From an archaeon (GTDB lineage: Archaea > Altiarchaeota > Altiarchaeia > JAFGQM01): a stretch of DNA of 6,408 nucleotides. A program made the translations under genes and the position numbers. Location of the stretch: positions 1 to 6,408 of the forward strand of contig JAOZPI010000006.1 of assembly GCA_029932835.1 (NCBI GenBank), given 5' to 3'. Shown in pieces: positions 1 through 4,584 of the stretch; within the stretch, counting starts at the first letter, position 1; every line of letters begins with the position of its first letter. The notes beneath the pieces are model-generated. The model worked only from the letters and a program-made list of their open reading frames with translations. It was not told where the DNA came from and made no database searches.

Positions 1-1631
1 CAAACAAGGCCTCCCTTATAGAATCCATAGCAGAGCTGGTGAAAAACAAGCACATAGACGGAATATCTGACATACGAGACGAATCTGATAGATCTGGAAT
101 GCGGATTGTTATAGAACTAAAGCCAAATGCACAGGGGGAGGTAATATTAAATCAACTCTATAAGCACACATCGCTTGAAACAACATTTGGCATAATAAAC
201 CTGGCACTAGTAGATAACAAGCCAGTCGTATTGAATATAAGAGATCTGATAAAGAACTTCATCAGGCACAGAAAGCAGGTTATCACGCGCAGGTGCACTT
301 TCGAGCTAAAAAAATCCGAAGCGCGCGCACACATACTTAGCGGAATACAGATAGCCCTGAAGAATCTGGACCAAATAGTTCACCTATTGCGTAGTTCTAA
401 ATCCTTAGAGGAGGCAAAGAGAGCACTAATCACCACATTTAACCTCTCAGAGAAACAGGCCCAGGCAGTCTTAGAGATGCGCCTCCAGAGGTTAACAGGC
501 ATGGAAAGAGCGAAGGTGGACGAAGAGTATCACAATCTGCAAAAATACATAAAATGGCTGAAAGAAGTTCTCGCGGATGAGGCCAAGATAAACAATATCA
601 TACAGGACGAGCTACTGGAAATAAAAAAGAAATATGGTGACGAGAGAAGAACAGAGATAGAGGATAGTGAGGAGGAAATAGAAACAGAAGACCTCATAGC
701 TCGTGAAGACATGGTGGTTTCTATAACCAACCAGGGTTATATCAAGCGCATGTCAGTTGACCTGTACAAAGCACAGCACCGCGGGGGCAAGGGGATCATA
801 GCAATGGAAACGAAGGAGGGAGATTTTGTTGAGGAGCTCTTTATCGCTTCCACACATGATTACCTCTTGTTTTTCACTGATAAGGGGAGGGTGTACTGGC
901 TGAAAGTGTATCAGATCCCACTTGGAGGTAGGTATGCGCGCGGGAAAGCTGTGGTAAATCTCTTAAACCTTGGTGATGAAAAGATAAGCACTGCGATAAG
1001 GCTGCGAAGAGACAATAACACTGCCAAATATCTAGCCCTTATTACAAAGAGGGGGTTAATCAAAAAAACGGATCTCTCATCGTATCAGCACCCAAGGAAA
1101 AAGGGCATTATAGCAATAAATCTAAGGGATGAGGATAAACTCGTTTGTGCTCTTTTAACCAGTGGAAACGATGAGATCCTAATCTCTACAGAGCAGGGAA
1201 AGGCAATACGATTTAGGGAAACAGACGCACGCCCCCTGGGGAGAACCTCTATGGGGGTGAAGGCGATAACACTCTCCCCAAGAGACTCTGTAGTCGGGGC
1301 AGTGGTCGTAGATAGAAGTGCCACCCTCTTAACGGTAACAGAGAAGGGTTATGGGAAGCGAACACCCTTCGATAAGTATCCCCTCCAGCACCGCGGGGGC
1401 AAGGGGGTTATAGATATAAAAACAAGTGGAAGGAATGGCTCTGTTGTTTCATCACTCACAGTTCACGATAACGACGAAATAATGTCCATAACCTCGGATG
1501 GGGTGGTAATTCGTACACCTGTTTCTGGAATTTCTAAAATTGGTAGGAATACACAAGGCGTGAAAATAATGCGTCTTGAAGGGCAAAATCGTGTTGTTTC
1601 CGTGGCGCGCGTTCCAAAGGAGGAAATCTGA
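1..1631 (+). CDS. gyrA: DNA gyrase subunit A, C-terminal two thirds (5' partial)
   Basis: This is the breakage-reunion subunit of DNA gyrase, which with GyrB introduces negative supercoils using ATP. The frame is open from base 3, so the gene continues left of the window; the GTG at 39 is an internal valine codon. About 542 residues are present, so the winged-helix domain with the catalytic tyrosine is missing. Visible in order are the end of the tower region (DGISDIRDESDR), the coiled-coil arm with its conserved LEMRLQRLTGME (bases 471-506), an acidic linker, and a six-bladed pinwheel C-terminal domain. The GyrA box QHRGGKG (774-794) sits in blade 1, and a second full copy lies at 1386-1406 in blade 5. 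The box marks gyrase rather than topoisomerase IV. There is no acidic C-terminal tail. A partner gyrB may lie upstream but cannot be seen. Confidence 0.97.
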   Translation, partial: NKASLIESIAELVKNKHIDGISDIRDESDRSGMRIVIELKPNAQGEVILNQLYKHTSLETTFGIINLALVDNKPVVLNIRDLIKNFIRHRKQVITRRCTFELKKSEARAHILSGIQIALKNLDQIVHLLRSSKSLEEAKRALITTFNLSEKQAQAVLEMRLQRLTGMERAKVDEEYHNLQKYIKWLKEVLADEAKINNIIQDELLEIKKKYGDERRTEIEDSEEEIETEDLIAREDMVVSITNQGYIKRMSVDLYKAQHRGGKGIIAMETKEGDFVEELFIASTHDYLLFFTDKGRVYWLKVYQIPLGGRYARGKAVVNLLNLGDEKISTAIRLRRDNNTAKYLALITKRGLIKKTDLSSYQHPRKKGIIAINLRDEDKLVCALLTSGNDEILISTEQGKAIRFRETDARPLGRTSMGVKAITLSPRDSVVGAVVVDRSATLLTVTEKGYGKRTPFDKYPLQHRGGKGVIDIKTSGRNGSVVSSLTVHDNDEIMSITSDGVVIRTPVSGISKIGRNTQGVKIMRLEGQNRVVSVARVPKEEI

Positions 1632-1672
1632 GCATGTCCTCCTGTCTTTTCCTAGGAACAAAGTGAATAAAG

Positions 1673-1747
1673 TGGGCCTGGCCAGATTTGAACTGGCGAC
1701 CTCTCGATTATCAGTCGAGCGCTCTAACCAGGCTGAGCCACAGGCCC
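1673..1747 (-). tRNA. tRNA-Ile (anticodon GAT)
   Basis: A complete cloverleaf reads on the - strand: 7-bp acceptor GGGCCTG/CAGGCCC, D stem GCTC/GAGC, anticodon stem CTCGA/TCGAG with loop CTGATAA, and T stem GCCAG/CTGGC with loop TTCAAAT. The anticodon GAT is at 1710-1712. The discriminator is A (1673), and no CCA is encoded. There is no intron. The gene is convergent with gyrA, whose stop is 41 bases away. A translated + strand reading across it is an artefact. Confidence 0.97.
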
Positions 1748-1770
1748 ATATTCTTATTAGAGGCGCTTTG

Positions 1771-1778
1771 TTTAAATA
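1771..1778 (-). promoter_or_regulatory. TATA-like box for tRNA-Ile
   Basis: The sequence TTTAAATA on the + strand (TATTTAAA on the - strand) lies about 25 bases upstream of the tRNA-Ile 5' end, the expected distance for an archaeal TATA box. It is almost palindromic and lies 48 bases before the + strand ATG at 1826, so it could also serve that divergent gene. Further A/T-rich candidates for that gene occur at about 1783-1791 and 1799-1806, and I cannot choose among them. Confidence 0.5.
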
Positions 1779-1825
1779 CTATTTTTTAAGGTCCCGTAAT
1801 TAATATAGGGATAATTAACAGCGAA

Positions 1826-2260
1826 ATGGATAAGAGCGTTTTGATCGTGGGTGTTATTGCTGTTGTTGTGGTTATTGGTGTCACTGTTCTCCTATTTGGC
1901 AGCACGCCTACTCCATCTTCGCAGCATGAAGGCCAAGAGGGGACACAAAACACGCCAACTGCACATGACAATGAGGGGGAGGGGGATACCACCACAGAAC
2001 AGCCCGCAGAGCCCCGAGCAAACGAAACCAAAAAACTGGAGGGGGGCGTCTTTGGCAATTATATTGATATCTCAGCTGAGGGGGATTGCCAGCTTTACAA
2101 GCATGTGGCAAAGGAGAAATACGAATGCTTTGGGACTGCCGGGAACTTCACAAAATACGCCACAAACGAATACAAACCCGTAGAGTCTGATAAATACTTC
2201 TGCAGGGCAACAAAATACGGTTGCAGGCTCTACCAGAAGGTGGAATACGTATTAGGTTAA
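1826..2260 (+). CDS. Small N-terminally anchored exported protein with four cysteines, function unknown
   Basis: The 144-residue product is not a family I recognise. One strongly hydrophobic helix (about residues 5-24, rich in I and V) follows a short charged start, MDKS, and lacks an obvious cleavage site. I therefore infer an uncleaved anchor with the rest outside the cell. Residues 25-70 form a low-complexity linker rich in T, E, P, Q and N. Residues 75-144 form a small tyrosine-rich domain with cysteines at 88, 101, 126 and 133, which could make two disulfides or bind a metal. ATG 1826 has no good ribosome binding site and may be near-leaderless. A reading frame on each strand overlaps it, but only this one has a coherent exported-protein architecture and a tightly coupled downstream gene. 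Its stop is one base before the next ATG. Confidence 0.8.
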   Translation: MDKSVLIVGVIAVVVVIGVTVLLFGSTPTPSSQHEGQEGTQNTPTAHDNEGEGDTTTEQPAEPRANETKKLEGGVFGNYIDISAEGDCQLYKHVAKEKYECFGTAGNFTKYATNEYKPVESDKYFCRATKYGCRLYQKVEYVLG

Positions 2261-2261
2261 T

Positions 2262-2597
2262 ATGAAACCTCTGTTATACCTCTTATGCCTTTTGGTGCTT
2301 ACCACCTATATTCCTCCAGCCCACGCTTCTGAATGTGAGGCTGGTAAGACCTGTATAGCTGGAAACCTCTATGAGTGCTCCAACGGCTCTTGGGTTCTAT
2401 CTCAAGATTGTCCATATGGTTGCAAAAACGCGTCTTGTTTGGCCTCCGCCCCACTAGAACCACAGGTATACTATGAGGTAAGGCTTACAGAGGAGAGAGA
2501 AAACCAGAACTTTATACCCTATATTCTTATCACTGCGATCCTAGTCGCCTCTGTTCTCCTTCTCCTGCGAATCCATGGGAGGCAGATTTCCAGCTAG
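2262..2597 (+). CDS. Signal-peptide, six-cysteine, C-terminally anchored small protein, function unknown
   Basis: The 111-residue product starts with a typical signal peptide (hydrophobic core about 3-15, likely cleavage after AHA at 20-22). A compact ectodomain follows with cysteines at 25, 31, 39, 50, 54 and 59. The spacing C-x5-C-x7-C-x10-C-x3-C-x4-C, with glycines and an aromatic NGSWV, suggests a disulfide-stapled knot. A linker (60-85) leads to one transmembrane helix at about 86-104 and a short basic tail (RIHGR) inside. It begins one base after the previous stop; a weak AGGT at 2254-2257 lies just ahead, so translational coupling is likely. Its topology (N-out, C-in) is opposite to that of its neighbour (N-in, C-out), and both soluble domains should sit on the outer face. 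I do not recognise a named family. Confidence 0.82.
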   Translation: MKPLLYLLCLLVLTTYIPPAHASECEAGKTCIAGNLYECSNGSWVLSQDCPYGCKNASCLASAPLEPQVYYEVRLTEERENQNFIPYILITAILVASVLLLLRIHGRQISS

Positions 2598-2635
2598 ATT
2601 GACACAAATAGTCGCTTGTGGAATGGTACGGAAAG

Positions 2636-2872
2636 CTACTTCCCTATCACAAGTTTCACCAATACCAAACCTGCAGCTACCAGTGTGCTCAGCTCAAATA
2701 CTGAGAGCAGGATAAGGTTGCCCAGGATATCGCCCACAACTAACAACACCACAGCGACCATATATATCCCCACAAACACTGGCTGTATCTCTCTATTACC
2801 TCGTAGTATATAATAAAGCTGGATTATCCACGCTAATGCGATCAGTCCCAGCCCAGCATATACCAGTTCCAT
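2636..2872 (-). CDS. Small three-helix membrane protein, SemiSWEET/PQ-loop-like pattern (tentative)
   Basis: The 78-residue product is almost entirely membrane-embedded, with helices at about 3-22, 31-50 and 53-75. The layout of a first helix ending AWIIQLYYILRGNREI, then QPVF opening helix two, resembles one triple-helix repeat of PQ-loop or SemiSWEET transporters (xPQ, then K/R-rich loop, then SP). The proline of the PQ pair is replaced by isoleucine, so this is a resemblance only and the function is unknown. ATG 2872 is supported by AGGGGA at 2881-2886, eight bases upstream, and by a TATA-like box at 2911-2917. The gene is convergent with the exported-protein pair, leaving a 38-base gap in which I see no clear terminator. 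Confidence 0.72.
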   Translation of the reverse strand: MELVYAGLGLIALAWIIQLYYILRGNREIQPVFVGIYMVAVVLLVVGDILGNLILLSVFELSTLVAAGLVLVKLVIGK

Positions 2873-2910
2873 TTTTGTTGTCCCCTTTATTCAAAATTAA
2901 TGGAGCCTTC

Positions 2911-2917
2911 TTTAAAA
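2911..2917 (-). promoter_or_regulatory. TATA-like box for the 78-residue membrane protein gene
   Basis: TTTAAAA on the + strand (TTTTAAA on the - strand) predicts a transcription start near 2888. This would leave a leader of about 16 bases that just contains the AGGGGA ribosome binding site at 2881-2886. The box lies between this gene and tRNA-Thr, suggesting that the gene has its own promoter. Confidence 0.45.
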
Positions 2918-2936
2918 AGCTTAATCCTTGGGAAAA

Positions 2937-3011
2937 AGCCCCCGGAGGGATTTGAACCCTCGACCTACTGATTACAAGTCAGTCGCTCTAACCAGACTGA
3001 GCTACGGAGGC
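2937..3011 (-). tRNA. tRNA-Thr (anticodon TGT)
   Basis: A complete 75-base cloverleaf: acceptor GCCTCCG/CGGGGGC with one T-G pair, D stem GCTC/GAGC, anticodon stem ACTGA/TCAGT with loop CTTGTAA, and T stem GAGGG/CCCTC. The anticodon TGT is at 2974-2976. The discriminator is T, which is compatible with archaeal tRNA-Thr. No CCA is encoded and there is no intron. It lies 34 bases downstream of tRNA-Met on the same strand. Confidence 0.97.
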
Positions 3012-3031
3012 GTGTTATTCCTTGAATGTCA

Positions 3032-3040
3032 TAATATAAA
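3032..3040 (-). promoter_or_regulatory. TATA-like box between tRNA-Met and tRNA-Thr
   Basis: The A/T run reads TTTATATTA on the - strand and is centred about 25 bases upstream of the tRNA-Thr 5' end. It suggests that tRNA-Thr has its own promoter even though tRNA-Met lies just upstream on the same strand. Confidence 0.5.
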
Positions 3041-3045
3041 AAAGA

Positions 3046-3140
3046 TGCCGGGAGCGGGACTTGAACCCGCGACTTCTACGTTACTCAGAGCGCATGAGTC
3101 CTTATGAGCGTAGCGCTCTAACCAACTGAGCTATCCCGGC
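3046..3140 (-). tRNA. Elongator tRNA-Met (CAT) with a 21-base intron
   Basis: Exon parts fold as acceptor GCCGGGA/TCCCGGC, D stem GCTC/GAGC, anticodon stem CTACG/CGTAG and T stem GCGGG/CCCGC, with discriminator A and no encoded CCA. The anticodon CAT is at 3104-3106. The anticodon loop is interrupted after position 37 by 21 bases, and the spliced loop reads CTCATAA. The anticodon stem lacks the GGG/CCC pairs of initiator tRNA, and the acceptor matches archaeal elongator tRNA-Met. An isoleucine tRNA with lysidine-like modified CAT is the less likely alternative. The gene begins 16 bases after the stop of the upstream membrane-protein gene on the same strand, so it may be co-transcribed; a possible TATA-like stretch at 3169-3176 lies inside the end of that gene. 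Confidence 0.95.
3082..3102 (-). other. tRNA-Met intron at canonical position 37/38 with BHB motif
   Basis: The intron lies between tRNA positions 37 and 38. Exon bases CTCA pair with intron bases TGAG to make the 4-bp central helix. On each side is a three-base bulge, TAA, cut as TA/A, which is the symmetric geometry recognised by archaeal splicing endonuclease. The inner helix beyond the 5' bulge is weak, so this may be a relaxed form. At 21 bases the intron encodes nothing. Confidence 0.9.
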
Positions 3141-3156
3141 AAAAATAGGGATAAAA

Positions 3157-4203
3157 TTAGTTGGTAAGATTATAAGAAGACATACTTATATCCGCATCCT
3201 CCTTTATCCCAGCGGTAAGGCCTATGAATCCTCCAAGGAAGTTGGTGAGCCACACGAAGACAAGGCGATAGAGGAAGATTGTAGCTATAGCAATATTGCT
3301 TGTCATCCCTATACTCAACGCACTACTAGACACAACCTCATAAACCCCAAGTCCAGATGGTATAAATGATATTAACCCTGCTACAGACGCAACTATGTGC
3401 ACTAAAAGGACAGAAAAGAAGGATATCTGGACGCCAAAGCCCAAGAGGAGGACATAAAGAGACAATACATGTGTCATCTGTGGTATCAAGAACAATAGGG
3501 TAGAGCTTATGAGCTGCTTCTTATTTTTTAAAACCGTGTCCAAGTTAGAGTATGACTTTTCGAATTGAAACTTAACAACAGCTAGATCAATATCCACCTT
3601 TCCTTTCTTCACCAAATTATAAATCTTGTTGTAAATTCTCATGAGTCTGTATATTACTCCCTCTACTAAATCCTTCTTTATAAGGAAGAGAATCCACCCT
3701 GTAGTTATAAGGGAGAATATCAGGACAATAACGACAACAGGGAGGAAAAATGCCGATGGTATCCCAACATAATATTGAGAAAGAATCACTGCTGCTGCAG
3801 AAAATATGCTAACTGATAGAGCCCAAGAAGAGACATACACGCCGATGGCGGCAAGAGACTTTGTGTATGAAATGCGATAGAATTTTTCCAGAAAATAAGC
3901 CATGCTTGCCTCCCCAAGCGGCGTTACGGTAGGCATTATGTTATCAATAAATGATCCGAATATCCATGCCTTTGAAAGTCCAAGAATAGGAGGCTTAAGA
4001 CCTACTGACTTGAGAGAGCGATAGAGGACGAAGATGCCTGACGAAACAGCAAGGAGGTAGAGAAGTGCAGTGGCAAATATGGAGAGGGGGTTTATTCTTG
4101 AAATTGTTTGTATTATGTTTGCCTTTGTAAGATCGGATATTACATAAAAGCTGGAGATCCAGAGGAAAAAAACAACAACGGTGAAGAGATATTTTCTAGA
4201 CAT
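3157..4203 (-). CDS. UPF0104 / lysylphosphatidylglycerol synthase TM-type integral membrane protein
   Basis: The 348-residue multi-spanning protein has about eight hydrophobic segments. Two hallmark regions of the UPF0104 (LPG_synthase_TM, Pfam PF03706-type) family are visible: FIDNIMPTVTPLGEA at 85-99 and GLISFIPSGLGVYE at 276-289, followed by a conserved arginine near 313 in the last helices (YRLVFVW). In bacteria this fold is the membrane half of MprF. In archaea stand-alone members are common and some are linked to lipid-bound sugar handling, but the substrate here cannot be read from sequence. Length is normal for the stand-alone form. ATG 4203 has no ribosome binding site and lies about 26 bases from an A/T-rich box, suggesting a leaderless message. 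tRNA-Met follows 16 bases downstream. Confidence 0.9.
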   Translation of the reverse strand: MSRKYLFTVVVFFLWISSFYVISDLTKANIIQTISRINPLSIFATALLYLLAVSSGIFVLYRSLKSVGLKPPILGLSKAWIFGSFIDNIMPTVTPLGEASMAYFLEKFYRISYTKSLAAIGVYVSSWALSVSIFSAAAVILSQYYVGIPSAFFLPVVVIVLIFSLITTGWILFLIKKDLVEGVIYRLMRIYNKIYNLVKKGKVDIDLAVVKFQFEKSYSNLDTVLKNKKQLISSTLLFLIPQMTHVLSLYVLLLGFGVQISFFSVLLVHIVASVAGLISFIPSGLGVYEVVSSSALSIGMTSNIAIATIFLYRLVFVWLTNFLGGFIGLTAGIKEDADISMSSYNLTN

Positions 4204-4223
4204 CGTAGAGAGTATTGAGGGTT

Positions 4224-4234
4224 TAATAAATAAA
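4224..4234 (-). promoter_or_regulatory. TATA-like box for the UPF0104 gene (leaderless start)
   Basis: The - strand reads TTTATTTATTA, centred about 26 bases upstream of ATG 4203. Transcription would then start at or next to the A of the ATG, consistent with the absence of any Shine-Dalgarno sequence there. Confidence 0.5.
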
Positions 4235-4239
4235 AAACC

Positions 4240-4246
4240 TTTTAAA
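4240..4246 (+). promoter_or_regulatory. TATA-like box for tRNA-Ala
   Basis: TTTTAAA is centred 26 bases upstream of the tRNA-Ala 5' end at 4269, the expected archaeal spacing. It lies within about 20 bases of the opposing box of the UPF0104 gene, so two divergent preinitiation complexes would share a 65-base region. Confidence 0.55.
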
Positions 4247-4268
4247 CAGAGAAGAGAAAATATAGCAC

Positions 4269-4342
4269 GGGCCGGTAGATCAGCCTGGTAGATCGCTACC
4301 TTGGCATGGTAGAGGCCCCGGGTTCAAATCCCGGCCGGTCCA
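4269..4342 (+). tRNA. tRNA-Ala (anticodon GGC)
   Basis: A complete 74-base cloverleaf: acceptor GGGCCGG/CCGGTCC, D stem GATC/GATC, anticodon stem CTACC/GGTAG with loop TTGGCAT, and T stem CCGGG/CCCGG with loop TTCAAAT. The anticodon GGC is at 4303-4305 and the discriminator is A. The third acceptor pair is G-U, the classic alanine identity element. The next bases are TCT, so CCA is not encoded. The last 15 bases are repeated exactly downstream at 4543-4557. Translated readings across this gene in either strand are artefacts. Confidence 0.97.
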
Positions 4343-4348
4343 TCTCAA
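4328..4348 (+). repeat. Direct repeat copy 1: 3' end of tRNA-Ala plus 6 flanking bases (att-like)
   Basis: These 21 bases cover the 3' half of the T stem, the acceptor 3' strand and discriminator of tRNA-Ala (15 bases) and the following TCTCAA. They recur without mismatch at 4543-4563. The bases on both sides differ between copies, so the match is sharply bounded. Confidence 0.9.
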
Positions 4349-4350
4349 AA

Positions 4351-4543
4351 GGAGGGAGATTTCCACGAGGACGGCCTTACGACAAGAGGTTTGCCTTGGA
4401 AGTCTCTCTTGTCGTCCCGGCGGCCGCACTACAGCCTTTTGGAAAAAGGCTGGCGAAAAGGAATTTTGATTAAACCTGTCCTTGCTCATCCTCGTTTGGC
4501 CGCTACTGTTAAAGAGGATGGCAAAAGGGGGAACTCTTTAACA
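4351..4543. ncRNA. Highly structured gene-free interval, candidate non-coding RNA
   Basis: No convincing protein is encoded here. Four mutually compatible stems can be drawn: 4365-4371 with 4489-4495 (7 bp, closing), 4379-4388 with 4406-4415 (10 bp, 17-base loop), 4432-4440 with 4444-4452 (9 bp, 3-base loop), and 4507-4516 with 4534-4543 (10 bp, 17-base loop). An extra 5-bp stem, 4372-4376 with 4422-4426, extends the second. Read on + strand it would follow tRNA-Ala and could be made as a tRNA-sRNA precursor. Read on - strand it is the 3' trailer of the CCC1-like gene. I recognise no RNA family and see no T-run terminator. Confidence 0.3.
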
Positions 4544-4563
4544 TCCCGGCCGGTCCATCTCAA
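4543..4563 (+). repeat. Direct repeat copy 2: duplicated tRNA-Ala 3' end (att-like)
   Basis: An exact copy of 4328-4348, offset by 215 bases. It is not preceded by the rest of a tRNA, so it is a fragment rather than a second gene. The two leading bases (AT is part of the repeat) abut CTCTTTAAC, the right arm of a strong hairpin. This is the arrangement left when an element integrates into a tRNA 3' end. Confidence 0.9.
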
Positions 4564-4584
4564 GGTACAATCAGTCTCTGAGCA

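Larger units (their letters stand above)
4328..4563 (+). mobile_element. Possible remnant or mini-element integrated at tRNA-Ala
   Basis: A 215-base unit is bounded by 21-base direct repeats, one of which is the 3' end of an intact tRNA gene. Tyrosine-recombinase elements of archaea and bacteria commonly integrate in this way, restoring the tRNA and leaving a duplicated 3' end at the far side. No integrase or other credible coding sequence fits inside, so it would have to be a deletion scar or a non-autonomous element. A simple segmental duplication is an alternative. The repeats are directly seen; the mobile origin is inference. Confidence 0.4.

Noticed and set aside
1632..1672. Terminator between gyrA and tRNA-Ile
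   Set aside because: There are only short T-runs (such as TCTTTTCC) and no stable hairpin; too weak to annotate.
1576..1803. Open + strand frame across the gyrA end and tRNA-Ile giving a protein with GLARFELATSRLS
   Set aside because: This peptide is the well-known artefact of translating the reverse strand of a tRNA gene; a clear tRNA-Ile explains the DNA.
1786..2183. Alternative frames on both strands over the first exported-protein gene
   Set aside because: They arise from the repetitive T/E/P-rich linker and lack a plausible start context or domain; the 1826-2260 frame has an anchor, linker, cysteine domain and coupled neighbour.
4365..4433. H/ACA guide RNA: hairpin followed by ACA 15 bases below the upper stem
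   Set aside because: The ACA spacing fits, but the 5' side of the internal loop is only two bases, the lower stem is just 5 bp and no kink-turn is evident, so a functional guide pocket is unlikely.
4280..4489. - strand frame with RDLNPGPLPCQGS
   Set aside because: It is an antisense translation of tRNA-Ala continued into the folded non-coding interval, a common spurious annotation.
4343..4584. C/D box sRNA
   Set aside because: No paired RTGATGA and CTGA boxes with suitable spacing could be found on either strand.
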